Assembly (NCBI RefSeq): GCF_001665875.1
Contig: NZ_LZTA01000001.1
Location: forward strand, 62,001 to 126,000
DNA: 64,000 nucleotides
Source of the DNA: Mycobacterium sp. 852002-40037_SCH5390672
Lineage (GTDB): Bacteria; Actinomycetota; Actinomycetes; Mycobacteriales; Mycobacteriaceae
Direction: 5' to 3'
The notes below the pieces were generated by a model, which had not been told where the DNA came from, made no database searches, and saw only the letters and a program-made list of their open reading frames with translations. The translations under genes and the position numbers were made by a program. This document shows positions 24,599-33,502 of this stretch, piece after piece (within the stretch, counting starts at the first letter, position 1; the number at the start of each line of letters is the position of its first letter).

Positions 24599-25645
24599 GT
24601 GACTTCAGCTGACCAACTCGAGGGGCTCGACCTGGCTTCGCTGGACTCCTACCTGCGTTCACTCGGGATCGGGCGCGACGGCGAGTTACGTGCGGACTTC
24701 ATATCCGGTGGGCGGTCAAATCTGACGTTCCGCCTCTACGACGACAGCACCAGTTGGCTGGTGCGGCGCCCGCCGCTGCATGGGCTGACCCCGTCGGCGC
24801 ACGACATGGCCCGCGAGTACCGCGTGGTCGCAGCGCTGCAGGACACACCGGTTCCGGTGGCGCGCACGATCGGACTGTGCGAGGACGATTCGGTGCTGGG
24901 CGCTCCCTTCCAGATCGTCGAGTTCGTCGCCGGGCAGGTGGTGCGTCGTCGCGCTCAACTCGAATCGTTGAGTCACACCGTCATCGGGGGCTGCGTCGAC
25001 TCGTTGATCCGGGTGCTTGTCGACCTACACAACGTCGATCCCCAGGCCGTCGGCCTGGCCGATTTCGGTAAGCCCAGCGGTTATCTGGAACGTCAGGTGC
25101 GGCGATGGGGCTCGCAATGGTCGCTGGTGCGGTTGCCCGATGATCGGCGCGATGCCGATGTGGAACGACTGCATTCCGGTCTGGGCGAGGCGATTCCGCA
25201 GCAGAGCCGCGTGTCGATCGTGCACGGTGACTACCGGATCGATAACACGATCCTGGACGCCGACGACCCGACGAAGGTTCGTGCCGTCGTGGACTGGGAG
25301 CTCTCCACGCTGGGGGATCCGTTGTCCGACGCGGCACTGATGTGCGTGTACCGCGACCCCGCCCTGGATTTGATCGTCAATGCGCAGGCCGCGTGGACGT
25401 CGCCGCTGTTGCCGACGGCTGACGAACTCGCCGACCGGTATTCGCTAGTGGCCGGTATACCGCTGGCACATTGGGAGTTCTACATGGCGCTGGCCTACTT
25501 CAAGCTCGCCATCATCGCCGCGGGCATCGACTTCCGCCGGCGGATGTCGGATCAGGCCCGCGGCGCGGACTCCGACCACGCACCCGAGGTCGTGGCGCCG
25601 CTGATTTCTCGCGGTCTGGCCGAATTGGCCAAGCTGCCCGGCTAA
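24599..25645 (+). CDS. fadE36: APH-fold kinase FadE36
   Basis: The 348-residue protein has an HGDYRIDNTIL catalytic loop (about residue 210) and VVDWELSTLGDPLSDAA. It matches Rv3761c, named FadE36 but really an aminoglycoside-phosphotransferase-fold protein with no FAD/ACAD domain. It is the third gene of this fold in the window. The GTG at 24599 is adopted. Its stop overlaps the stop of the convergent LapA-like gene by 4 bases. A kinase for a hydroxyacyl-CoA is possible. Confidence 0.88.
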   Translation: MTSADQLEGLDLASLDSYLRSLGIGRDGELRADFISGGRSNLTFRLYDDSTSWLVRRPPLHGLTPSAHDMAREYRVVAALQDTPVPVARTIGLCEDDSVLGAPFQIVEFVAGQVVRRRAQLESLSHTVIGGCVDSLIRVLVDLHNVDPQAVGLADFGKPSGYLERQVRRWGSQWSLVRLPDDRRDADVERLHSGLGEAIPQQSRVSIVHGDYRIDNTILDADDPTKVRAVVDWELSTLGDPLSDAALMCVYRDPALDLIVNAQAAWTSPLLPTADELADRYSLVAGIPLAHWEFYMALAYFKLAIIAAGIDFRRRMSDQARGADSDHAPEVVAPLISRGLAELAKLPG

Positions 25646-25992
25646 CGCGTGGCGGCCGCGTGCTGCCTTTTGGCCGCGCGGCGCAGCTGCAAGATCCGTG
25701 CGGTGCCGACCGCCACCGTGATCAGTCCGCCGACCACGGCCGCCAGCAAGATCGCAACTCCCTTGGGCTGGCTCCAGTGCCATCCCAAGAACTGAAAGTC
25801 CGTCGGTGTCGTGTTCTGGGTGATGAAGATCAGCAACAGGATCAGGATCACAAAGCCGGCGATCAGGGAAGACCACAGCGCGCCGGCGCGGGTGAACCCG
25901 ATAGCCGGTTCTTTGGCGGGTGCGCCGGTCTTGGCCGCAGGGCCGGGCTTGGGGGGCGGCTGCCCGGGCGAGGCAGGATTGTGGCTGCTCAT
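25642..25992 (-). CDS. LapA-like (DUF1049) two-helix membrane protein, Rv3760-like
   Basis: The 116-residue protein has a Pro/Ala/Lys-rich cytoplasmic start (about residues 1-32), a membrane helix (SLIAGFVILILLLIFITQNT), the short segment TPTDFQFLGWHWSQP typical of LapA/DUF1049 proteins, a second helix (VAILLAAVVGGLITVAVG) and a basic end RRAAKRQHAA. Its place beside fadE36 and proX is as in M. tuberculosis. Function is unknown; LapA-like proteins act in envelope assembly in other bacteria. Confidence 0.82.
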   Translation of the reverse strand: MSSHNPASPGQPPPKPGPAAKTGAPAKEPAIGFTRAGALWSSLIAGFVILILLLIFITQNTTPTDFQFLGWHWSQPKGVAILLAAVVGGLITVAVGTARILQLRRAAKRQHAAATR

Positions 25993-26092
25993 ACTGCCAT
26001 CTTTGCCCTATCCGACGCAGAATGAAACCGATTCGTGGCAACCAATCCGCACGGGACAGCGTCCGCGGGGTTCGGGCGTTAGGGTCGGCGGT

Positions 26093-27040
26093 ATGACGGT
26101 ACTGCCGCGCCTGCAAAGCAGGATCATGCACGCGGCAGCATTGCTGATGACGATGTGCGTTGTTGCGGCGTGCAGCAATTCTGATCCACTGGGAGCGCAG
26201 GTTCGGAGCCCCAATTCCATTGTTATCGGCTCCGGCGACTTCCCGGAATCGCAGATCATCGCCGAGATATACGCACAAGCCTTGCAGACCAACGGTTTCG
26301 AAGTCGGCAAGCGAATGGGCATCGGCAGCCGGGAGACGTATATTCCTGCGCTCAAGGACCATTCCATCGATCTGGTGCCGGAGTACATCGGCAATCTGTT
26401 GCTGTATTTTGCGCCGCAGTCCAAAGCCACCACGCTCGATGCGGTCGAGCTGGAGCTCCACCAGCGCCTGCCCGGTGACCTGTCAATTCTGGCGCCCGCA
26501 CCGGCCACCGACACCGATACGGTCAGCGTGACCGGACAAACGGCGAACTCGTGGAACCTGAAGACAATCGCCGATTTGGCCGCGCATTCGGCGGACGTGC
26601 GATTCGGGGCGCCCTCGGCGTTTGCGACCCGGCCGGCCGGGCTGCCGGGGTTGCGCCAGAAGTATGGGCTCGACATCAAGCCGGGCAACTTCGTCGCCAT
26701 CGACGACGGCGGAGGTGCGGTTACCGTGCGCGCCTTGGTTGAGGGAAGGGTGAATGCCGCCAACGTTTTCACCACGTCTCCCGCTATACCGCAGAACCGC
26801 CTGGTGGTCCTCGATGATCCCGCACACAATTTCGTAGCCGGAAACATTGTCCCACTGGTCAATTCACAGAAGAAGTCTGACCGCCTCAAGGATGTGCTGG
26901 ATGCGGTGTCGGCGAAGCTGACCACCTCCGGTGTCGCCGGACTCAACTCCGCGGTGTCGGGAAACTCGGGCATCGACCCCGACGACGCGGCGCGAAATTG
27001 GGTACGGGACAACGGCTTCAACCATCCGATCGGAGGATGA
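26093..27040 (+). CDS. proX: Osmoprotectant ABC transporter substrate-binding lipoprotein ProX
   Basis: The 315-residue protein has a lipoprotein signal with lipobox VAAC (C27) and the OpuAC-type ligand-binding fold starting IVIGSGDFPESQIIAEIYAQ. Aromatic cage residues are expected to bind glycine betaine, carnitine or similar quaternary amines. The ATG at 26093 gives 315 residues as in M. tuberculosis ProX. The stop TGA is followed at once by proV, so proXVWZ form one operon. Confidence 0.92.
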   Translation: MTVLPRLQSRIMHAAALLMTMCVVAACSNSDPLGAQVRSPNSIVIGSGDFPESQIIAEIYAQALQTNGFEVGKRMGIGSRETYIPALKDHSIDLVPEYIGNLLLYFAPQSKATTLDAVELELHQRLPGDLSILAPAPATDTDTVSVTGQTANSWNLKTIADLAAHSADVRFGAPSAFATRPAGLPGLRQKYGLDIKPGNFVAIDDGGGAVTVRALVEGRVNAANVFTTSPAIPQNRLVVLDDPAHNFVAGNIVPLVNSQKKSDRLKDVLDAVSAKLTTSGVAGLNSAVSGNSGIDPDDAARNWVRDNGFNHPIGG

Positions 27041-27041
27041 C

Positions 27042-28154
27042 TTGATCATCTTCGACAAAGTCAGCAAAGCCTTCGCCGACGGAACCACCGCGGTCAACCA
27101 GCTCAGCCTGAACGTCCCCGACGCGAAGCTGACGGTGTTCGTCGGGTCATCCGGCAGCGGCAAGACCACGGCACTGCGCATGATCAACCGGATGATCGAG
27201 CCCACCTCGGGCACCATCACGATCGACGGTGTCGACGTTTCCACCCACCACCCGGTGAAACTGCGCCTCGGAATCGGATACGTCATCCAGCATGCCGGTC
27301 TGATGCCCCACCAGCGGGTAATCGACAATGTGGCAACGGTTCCGGTATTGCGCGGCCAACCCCGCCGGGCCGCCCGCAAAGCCGCATATGAGGTGCTCGA
27401 ACGGGTCGGGCTGGACGCCAAACTCGCGACCCGCTACCCCGCGCAGCTCTCCGGGGGTGAGCAACAACGCGTCGGCGTGGCCCGCGCGCTGGCCGCCGAT
27501 CCACCCATCCTGTTGATGGATGAGCCGTTCTCCGCCGTCGATCCAGTGGTCCGCCACGAATTGCAAAACGAAATCTTGCGCCTGCAAGGCGAATTGCATA
27601 AAACGATCGTCTTCGTCACGCACGACATCGATGAGGCGCTCCGGCTCGGCGAACGGGTGGCGGTGTTCAAAAGTGGTTCATTGCAGCAGTACGACGAGCC
27701 CGCCCGGCTGCTGTCGCGGCCGGCCAACGAATTCGTGTCGAGGTTCATCGGACTCGGCCGTGGCTACCGATGGCTGCAACTCATCGATGCGGCCGGTCTG
27801 CCGTTGCACGATGTCGATCAGATCGTGACCGACAAGCTTGCACAGGCCGAGCTTTCCGCCGGCTGGGCGGTTGTGGTCGACGCCGCCGGGGTACCGATCG
27901 GCTGGATCGACGGCGAGGGTGTGCGTCGGCATCGCGACGGTGTGTCGTTGTCCGACAGCATGAGCGGGGTTGGATCGTTGTTTCGGCCGCGGGGAAATCT
28001 GAGCCAAGCGCTGGACGCGGCGCTGTCGTCGCCGTCGGGGATCGGTGTCGCCGTCGACGACAGCGGCAAGGTGATCGGCGGTGTGCTGGCCGACGACGTG
28101 CTCGCCGCGGTGGATTCTCAACGGCTGGGCTCGGCGGAACGTCGAAGGACTTAG
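27042..28154 (+). CDS. proV: Osmoprotectant ABC transporter ATPase ProV
   Basis: The 370-residue ATPase has Walker A GSSGSGKTT, signature LSGGEQQRVGVARAL, Walker B LLMDEPFSAVD and a C-terminal region after about residue 250 that resembles tandem CBS domains. The frame is open further upstream into proX, but GGAGG five bases before the TTG at 27042 and the conserved LIIFDKVSKAFADG favour that start. It would energize uptake of compatible solutes with ProW and ProZ. Confidence 0.9.
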   Translation: MIIFDKVSKAFADGTTAVNQLSLNVPDAKLTVFVGSSGSGKTTALRMINRMIEPTSGTITIDGVDVSTHHPVKLRLGIGYVIQHAGLMPHQRVIDNVATVPVLRGQPRRAARKAAYEVLERVGLDAKLATRYPAQLSGGEQQRVGVARALAADPPILLMDEPFSAVDPVVRHELQNEILRLQGELHKTIVFVTHDIDEALRLGERVAVFKSGSLQQYDEPARLLSRPANEFVSRFIGLGRGYRWLQLIDAAGLPLHDVDQIVTDKLAQAELSAGWAVVVDAAGVPIGWIDGEGVRRHRDGVSLSDSMSGVGSLFRPRGNLSQALDAALSSPSGIGVAVDDSGKVIGGVLADDVLAAVDSQRLGSAERRRT

Positions 28155-28157
28155 CCG

Positions 28158-28844
28158 ATGCATTATCTGCTCACCCATCTCGACGACGCCTGGGGGCTGG
28201 CCGTCGTGCACCTGCGGCTGTCGTTGGTGCCGGTGCTGATCGGGGTGTCGATCGCGCTGCCGCTGGGCATGTTGGTGCAGCGCACGCGAATTGTCCGCCG
28301 ACTGACCACGGCGGTCGCCAGCGTCGTATTCACCATTCCGTCGCTGGCGCTGTTCGTGGCGTTGCCGGTGCTCATCTGGACCCGCATCCTCGACGAGGCC
28401 AACGTGATGGTCGCCCTGACTGCCTACACCGCCGCGTTGCTGGTGCGGGTGGTGCTCGAGGCGCTGGACGCGGTGCCCGCCCAGGTGCGTGACGCCGCCA
28501 CGGCCGTCGGCTATCCGCCGATCATGCGGATGCTGAAAGTCGAACTGCCCCTGTCGGTTCCGGTACTGATCGCCGGGCTGCGGGTGGTAGTGGTCACCAA
28601 TATCGCGATGGTCTCGGTCGGTTCGGTCATCGGCATCGGTGGATTGGGTAGCTGGTTTACCCAGGGCTATCAAACCAACAAGAGCGATCAGATCCTGGCC
28701 GGCATCGTTGCGTTGTTTCTAGTGGCGATCGTCATCGATGTGCTCATCGTGTTGGCCGGCCGGCTGGCAACACCGTGGGCACACGCCGCGCGCAGCACCG
28801 GCCGCCGCTCGGTCGTTGCGCCCGTAGTGGGTGGTGCGCGGTGA
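28158..28844 (+). CDS. proW: Osmoprotectant ABC transporter permease ProW
   Basis: The 228-residue membrane protein has about five to six hydrophobic helices and the permease EAA-type loop (RDAATAVGYPPIMRMLKVELP, residues about 113-133), ending in a basic tail. It is the first of two permeases in the operon; its ATG is 4 bases after proV and its stop overlaps the proZ GTG. Confidence 0.92.
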   Translation: MHYLLTHLDDAWGLAVVHLRLSLVPVLIGVSIALPLGMLVQRTRIVRRLTTAVASVVFTIPSLALFVALPVLIWTRILDEANVMVALTAYTAALLVRVVLEALDAVPAQVRDAATAVGYPPIMRMLKVELPLSVPVLIAGLRVVVVTNIAMVSVGSVIGIGGLGSWFTQGYQTNKSDQILAGIVALFLVAIVIDVLIVLAGRLATPWAHAARSTGRRSVVAPVVGGAR

Positions 28845-29557
28845 ACTTCGTAGAGCGGGCGATCACCTATCTGGTGACCGCCGACAACTGGACGGGCCCG
28901 GTCGGGCTCGCTGCCCGCATCCTGGAACACCTCGAGTACACCGCCCTGGCAGTGGGCGCCTCGGCGCTGATCGCCGTTCCCCTCGGCATGATCATCGGGC
29001 ACACCGGCCGCGGCACCCTGCTGGTGGTGGGCGCCGTCAACGGGCTGCGGTCACTGCCGACGTTGGGCGTACTGCTGTTCGGGACGCTGCTGTTCGGGCT
29101 GGGGCTGGGTCCGTCGTTGGTGGCGCTGATGCTGCTGGGTGTACCGGCATCGTTGGCCGGTACCTATGCCGGGATCGCCAACGTCGAGCCGACGGTCGTC
29201 GATGCCGCCCGGGCGATGGGCATGACGGAGGTCCAGGTGCTGCTGCGCGTCGAGGTGCCGAATGCGCTGCCGTTGATCCTGGGTGGACTGCGAAACGCGA
29301 CGCTTCAGGTGGTCGCCACCGCGACCGTGGCCGCCTACGCCAGCCTCGGTGGTTTGGGCAGATACCTGATCGACGGGATCAAAGAACGTGAGTTTCATCT
29401 CGCCCTGGTCGGGGCGCTGATGGTGGCCGCGTTGGCTCTGGTGCTGGACGGACTGCTGGCGCTGGCGGTGTGGATTTCGGTGCCTGGCACCGGGCGTCTG
29501 CGGCGAACATACCGGGCACTTCCGCAGCGGTTGGCCGGCACGTCTTACGGTATATGA
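28841..29557 (+). CDS. proZ: Osmoprotectant ABC transporter permease ProZ
   Basis: The 238-residue permease carries the EAA-type loop VDAARAMGMTEVQVLLRVEVP and around six membrane segments. The GTG at 28841 overlaps the proW stop (GTGA). It completes the ProXVWZ importer. The putative glycolipid-binding gene begins immediately after its stop. Confidence 0.92.
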   Translation: MNFVERAITYLVTADNWTGPVGLAARILEHLEYTALAVGASALIAVPLGMIIGHTGRGTLLVVGAVNGLRSLPTLGVLLFGTLLFGLGLGPSLVALMLLGVPASLAGTYAGIANVEPTVVDAARAMGMTEVQVLLRVEVPNALPLILGGLRNATLQVVATATVAAYASLGGLGRYLIDGIKEREFHLALVGALMVAALALVLDGLLALAVWISVPGTGRLRRTYRALPQRLAGTSYGI

Positions 29558-30157
29558 GTGAACGCAGCCCCCTCTGATCCGTCTCGCCGCGTGTGGCAGG
29601 CGATGCTCACCTGGCGCGCACAGGATGCTCCCCGGATGGAATCGGTACGAGTCCAGGTGTCCGGCAACAGAATCAAGGCCAATGGCCGCATCATTGCCGC
29701 CGCCACCGAGACCACCCCGGCATTCGGCGCCTACTACGACTTGCTTACCGATGAGACCGGTGCCACCAAGCGGCTCGGCATGACCGTCACCCTCGCCGAG
29801 CGGGAGCGTGTCTCTTCGTTCGCCCGCGACGAAGAGAACATGTGGTTGGTCACCGACCACCAGGGCGAGCGTCGCGCGGCCTACAACGGCGCGCTCGACA
29901 TCGACGTGGAGTTCAGCCCCTTCTTCAACGCGCTGCCCATCCGGCGGCTCGGGTTATATGAGCGGGCGGCGTCGGTCACACTGCCCGTGGTGTATGTGAA
30001 CCTGCCGGAGATGTCCATGACGGCGGACACCGTGAGCTACAGCAGCACCGGCAGTCTGTACGAGATCAAGTTGCGCTCGCCGATCTCTGACACCACGGTG
30101 AGCGTCGATGAAGAAGGATTCATCGTCGACTATCCAGGCTTGGCAGAGCGGATCTGA
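29558..30157 (+). CDS. Putative glycolipid-binding protein (Rv3755c-like)
   Basis: The 199-residue protein is rich in beta-strand sequence ([20 protein letters not shown], then [21 protein letters not shown]) and matches the glycolipid-binding PF06475-type family as I recall it. No signal peptide is present. The GTG at 29558 directly follows the proZ stop, so it is likely cotranscribed. It overlaps the end of convergent tyrA by 38 bases. Confidence 0.78.
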   Translation: MNAAPSDPSRRVWQAMLTWRAQDAPRMESVRVQVSGNRIKANGRIIAAATETTPAFGAYYDLLTDETGATKRLGMTVTLAERERVSSFARDEENMWLVTDHQGERRAAYNGALDIDVEFSPFFNALPIRRLGLYERAASVTLPVVYVNLPEMSMTADTVSYSSTGSLYEIKLRSPISDTTVSVDEEGFIVDYPGLAERI

Positions 30158-31091
30158 TCACCCCACCGGCCCGGCCCGCGGCGGCCAATTCCTGACGCCA
30201 GTTCTCCGCGCCGACGATGACGTGGAAGATGTCGCTGCGCGGGAAGCTGTCATAACGCGTTCGCGCGGCATGTCCGGACTCGATGAGTTCAGCGGCAGAG
30301 TTATGGGAAGCGAGCGATTCGCGGGCACGACTCAGCAGCTCGATGACACGGTCGGCCGCGGGGACCAGTTGATCGGAGTTGCCTTCGCACATCGCCCGGA
30401 CCAGGTCCGGGGAGCTGGCCGCCACCCGAGTTCCGTCGCGGAATGACCCGGCGGCCAACGCGAAGGCCAATGGGACGTCTCCGGCGACGACGGCCAGCGC
30501 CTCGGCGAGCAGGTGCGGCAGATGGGAGATGGCCGCCGCGGCGGCATCGTGTTCGTCGGACCTGGCCGGCACCACCACCGCGCCGCAGTCCAACGCCAAC
30601 GTCATCACCGTCGACCAGATCGCCGGGTCGACATGATCGTCGACGCTGACCACCCACGGGGCCTCGGCGAACAACCCGGCGTAGCCCGCGGTCCAACCCG
30701 AATGCGCCGTGCCCGCCATCGGGTGGCCCCCGACGAAGCGTTCCCGCAGGCCGGCCGCGACGACCTCGTCGAGCACCGCCTGCTTGACGCTGGTGACGTC
30801 GGTCAACGGACACGCCGGGGCGGTCTCCTTGATGTGGGCGAGCATGCCCGCCATCGCCGGCATCGGCACGGCCAGCACGATCAACGCTCCGGAGTCGGCG
30901 GCTCGCGTCAATGTCGCGGTCAGATCGGTGGTGGCGTCAAAGCCGTCGGCGGTCGCGGCCCGCGCGCCCTCCACCGAGCGGTTGTAGCCGAACACTTCAC
31001 GACCGGCTGCCGTGGCGGCCCGCATTATCGAGCCACCGATCAGCCCCAGCCCGAGCACACACACCGGTGTCTTGGAAGGAGGGCTCGTCAC
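30120..31091 (-). CDS. tyrA: Prephenate dehydrogenase TyrA
   Basis: The 323-residue enzyme has the NAD-binding [17 protein letters not shown] (about residue 9), the prephenate-binding segment [21 protein letters not shown] (GGHPMAG with its catalytic His) and a helical dimerization domain. It oxidatively decarboxylates prephenate to 4-hydroxyphenylpyruvate in tyrosine synthesis. The start is uncertain: the GTG at 31091 is preferred, an ATG at 31109 adds 6 residues. The C-terminus seems slightly extended ([20 protein letters not shown]) and overlaps the convergent gene. Confidence 0.9.
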   Translation of the reverse strand: MTSPPSKTPVCVLGLGLIGGSIMRAATAAGREVFGYNRSVEGARAATADGFDATTDLTATLTRAADSGALIVLAVPMPAMAGMLAHIKETAPACPLTDVTSVKQAVLDEVVAAGLRERFVGGHPMAGTAHSGWTAGYAGLFAEAPWVVSVDDHVDPAIWSTVMTLALDCGAVVVPARSDEHDAAAAAISHLPHLLAEALAVVAGDVPLAFALAAGSFRDGTRVAASSPDLVRAMCEGNSDQLVPAADRVIELLSRARESLASHNSAAELIESGHAARTRYDSFPRSDIFHVIVGAENWRQELAAAGRAGGVIRSALPSLDSRR

Positions 31092-31191
31092 ATTCCAAGG
31101 TTGGCACATCCGGTCGGGCACGGTGACGTCAGATCGCCGCCACCAGGCGCCATCTGGTCAGGGACCTGGTCAGGGACTACCGTAAGCGGCC

Positions 31192-31713
31192 ATGGGAGCA
31201 CAACGGGCCTCTGCCCAGGGCCTGTCCGCGGACACGCCGGACGGGTTCGGCGTCGCTGTCGTGCGCGAAGAGGGCCAGTGGCGCTGTGCCCCGATGGCCC
31301 GCAAGTCGCTGCTGAGCCTGTCGGCCGCCGAGACGGAGCTGCGTGAATTGCGCAGTTCCGGGGCGGTCTTCGGCCTGCTGGACGTGGATGACGAATTCTT
31401 CGTCATCGTGCGGCCGGCACCCTCGGGAACGCGGCTGTTGCTCTCGGATGCCACCGCCGCGCTGGACTACGACATCGCCGCTGAAGTGCTCGACAAGCTG
31501 GACGCCGACCTCGATCCGGAGGATCTCGAGGACTCAGATCCTTTCGAAGAGGGCGACCTAGGGCTGCTCTCCGATATCGGGCTGCCCGAGGCGGTCCTGG
31601 GGGTCATCGTCGACGAGACCGATCTATACGCCGACGAGCAACTGGGCCGCATCGCCCGCGAGATGGGCTTCGCCGATCAGCTGTCGGCGGTGATCGACCG
31701 CCTCGGTCGGTGA
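31192..31713 (+). CDS. tRNA adenosine deaminase-associated protein (Rv3753c-like)
   Basis: The 173-residue acidic protein matches the TIGR03941 family, found next to tadA in actinobacteria: FGVAVVREEGQWRCAPM near residue 20 and a Glu/Asp-rich middle (LDPEDLEDSDPFEEGDLG). No catalytic motif is visible. Its stop lies 53 bases upstream of the tadA start, so it is probably cotranscribed. A dispersed repeat fills that gap. Confidence 0.88.
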   Translation: MGAQRASAQGLSADTPDGFGVAVVREEGQWRCAPMARKSLLSLSAAETELRELRSSGAVFGLLDVDDEFFVIVRPAPSGTRLLLSDATAALDYDIAAEVLDKLDADLDPEDLEDSDPFEEGDLGLLSDIGLPEAVLGVIVDETDLYADEQLGRIAREMGFADQLSAVIDRLGR

Positions 31714-31750
31714 TCGCAAGCGCGGCGGAGCCGGGCGCAGCGGGTCGCCG
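31712..31750. repeat. Copy of a dispersed GC-rich repeat (reverse orientation)
   Basis: This stretch (core GATCGCAAGCGCGGCG, then GCCGGGCGCAGCGGGTCGCC) is the reverse complement, with one mismatch, of 52158-52196. It starts inside the stop codon of the upstream gene and fills most of the gap to tadA. Confidence 0.75.
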
Positions 31751-31766
31751 CCCTCAGGATCGGTCG

Positions 31767-32225
31767 GTGATCGCTGACGAAGACCTGATCCGTTCCGCGC
31801 TGTCCGTTGCGGCGACGGCGGGTCCCCGCGACGTGCCCATAGGTGCGGTGGTGATCGGGGCCGACGGAACGGAACTTGCCCGGGCGGTCAACGCACGCGA
31901 GGCCCTGGGCGACCCGACGGCCCACGCCGAGATCCTGGCGCTGCGGGCGGCGGCCGAGGTACTCGGTGACGGGTGGCGGCTGGAGGGCGCGACGCTGGCG
32001 GTCACCGTGGAACCGTGCACCATGTGCGCGGGCGCGCTGGTGCTCTCGCGCGTCGCGCGGCTGGTGTTCGGCGCCTGGGAGCCCAAGACCGGAGCGGTCG
32101 GATCCTTGTGGGACGTGGTCCGCGATCGACGACTCAATCACCGGCCGGAAGTGCGCGGCGGTGTGCTGGCGCAGGAGTGCGCCGCGCCGCTGGAGGCCTT
32201 CTTCGCCCGCCAGCGATTGGGGTGA
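31767..32225 (+). CDS. tadA: tRNA-specific adenosine deaminase TadA
   Basis: The 152-residue zinc enzyme has HAE in TAHAEILAL and PCTMCAGA, the two halves of the cytidine deaminase-type zinc site. It converts A34 to inosine in tRNA-Arg(ACG), which is encoded at 8822. The GTG at 31767 (MIADEDLIRSALSVA) gives the usual length; upstream residues look non-coding and fall in the repeat. Confidence 0.9.
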   Translation: MIADEDLIRSALSVAATAGPRDVPIGAVVIGADGTELARAVNAREALGDPTAHAEILALRAAAEVLGDGWRLEGATLAVTVEPCTMCAGALVLSRVARLVFGAWEPKTGAVGSLWDVVRDRRLNHRPEVRGGVLAQECAAPLEAFFARQRLG

Positions 32226-32254
32226 CTGGCCTGCGGTTGGGTAAGCTGCTCGGC

Positions 32255-32341
32255 GGTGGCGTGTCCGAGCGGCCTAAGGAGCACGCCTCGAAAGCGTGTG
32301 ACGGCTAAAACCGTCCGAGGGTTCAAATCCCTCCGCCACCG
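32255..32341 (+). tRNA. tRNA-Ser(CGA), integration target
   Basis: An 87-base class II tRNA has acceptor pair GGTGGCG/CGCCACC, long variable arm GACGG...CCGTC and anticodon loop CTCGAAA reading CGA. The 3' 24 bases belong to the 27-bp repeat at 32318-32344, duplicated at 36898, so the tRNA was the attachment site of the integrated element and is kept intact. Confidence 0.95.
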
Positions 32342-32344
32342 CCA
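32318..32344. repeat. Attachment repeat attL (27 bp)
   Basis: The 27 bases containing GGTTCAAATCC and CCGCCACCGCC are identical to 36898-36924. The copy overlaps the tRNA-Ser(CGA) 3' end by 24 bases, as is usual for tyrosine integrases. It marks the left edge of the element. Confidence 0.9.
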
Positions 32345-32349
32345 TAGCT

Positions 32350-33502
32350 TCAAACCCTGCAACGCAGGTAAGGGGCTATTTCTCTGTTTGCTGACCTTTG
32401 GTCTGCCCACCTGCTGCCCACAGTCACAGGTGAGTACGAGTTGTGAAGAGTGACCGCGACAGCATCGAGATCGGTGTCGAACAGGTCCGCGTAGGTGTCC
32501 AACGTGACCTTCGCCGACTTGTGTCCGAGCATCCGTTGTAGTGCCAGCACGTTTACGCCAGCAGAGATGGCTAACGACGCCGCGGTGTGCCGAAGGTCAT
32601 GCGGAGTGATCGCCTGAACCTTCGAACGCGTCACAGCACCCGAGAACCACCCGCGAGTCGACTTCGGGCGCGGTAGGTACTTTCCCTCGGGTCCGTGGAA
32701 CAGCAGATCTTCTGCGCTCTTGTCTGCGCACAGTCGTGAGAGCTCGTCGAGTACGAACGACGGCACCGGCACCGACCGGACCTTGCGACCTTTGGTCTGC
32801 TCGACGGCGTGATCGACGCCGAGCTGGACGGCGTTGTCCGCGACGACCAGGCGGCGCTTCAGGAACTCGACATCACGCACCCGCAGCGCGATCGCCTCGC
32901 CCCAGCGGAGTCCGCATAGGGCCAGCACGTACACCAGCGGCCGATGCTCGCCGCACTCCGCTGCTAGGCGGTGTACGTCGTCGGCGGTCAGGTAGATGTG
33001 TCGGCGCGTTGTCTTGCGCGGTAACCCCTCGATTCCGCGCGCCGGGTTCGACGCCAACCGCCGCGCCTTAACCGCGTCTTGCAGGATCCCGGATAGCACA
33101 CCGTGCGCACGCAGCACGGTCGTCGCTCCGCGGCCGTCGCGGATCATTTGGGCAATCCACGATTCGATATCGGGCACCGAAACCTTGGCGATCTGCCAGT
33201 GACCCCACTTCGGTTGAACGTGGATGCGCCAGGCTGATTCGATCATCCGATAGTCCGACGGTGCAGTCGCCTGTTGCTTGCGCCAACCAATCTGGCGCCA
33301 GCTCGGCCACCATCGTGCGGCCCGCCGCCTCCGGGATGAACTCACCGGTCAGTTTCTTGACCTCTACGGTCGCCGCGAATGCCTCGGCATCATGCTTGGT
33401 TCTGAACCCGCGCTTGTCGGTCTGTCTGTGCTCCGGCGTCCGGTATCGGACCCGGTAAAGCGTTGCACCGCTCGCGGTTTGATATTTATTGATCGTCGCC
33501 AT
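32350..33502 (-). pseudogene. Tyrosine recombinase (phage integrase), frameshifted
   Basis: The N-terminal part (33502 downwards, MATINKYQTASGATLYRVRY and an arm-binding region to PDWLA) and the catalytic part (KQQATAPSDYRMIESAWR and onward) lie in different frames; the shift is near 33275. The core keeps all catalytic residues: Arg in CGLRWGEA, HDLRHTAA, GHKSAKVTLDTYADL with the Tyr nucleophile. Together they would make about 380 residues. A one- or two-base indel, or a sequencing error, would explain the break. The stop lies 6 bases from the attL repeat. Confidence 0.88.

Noticed and set aside
32350..33345. 331-residue frame considered as a complete integrase
   Set aside because: Its N-terminus (SSSRRRRAARWWPSW) is a shifted reading of the true N-terminal domain in the adjacent frame, so the gene is broken rather than short.
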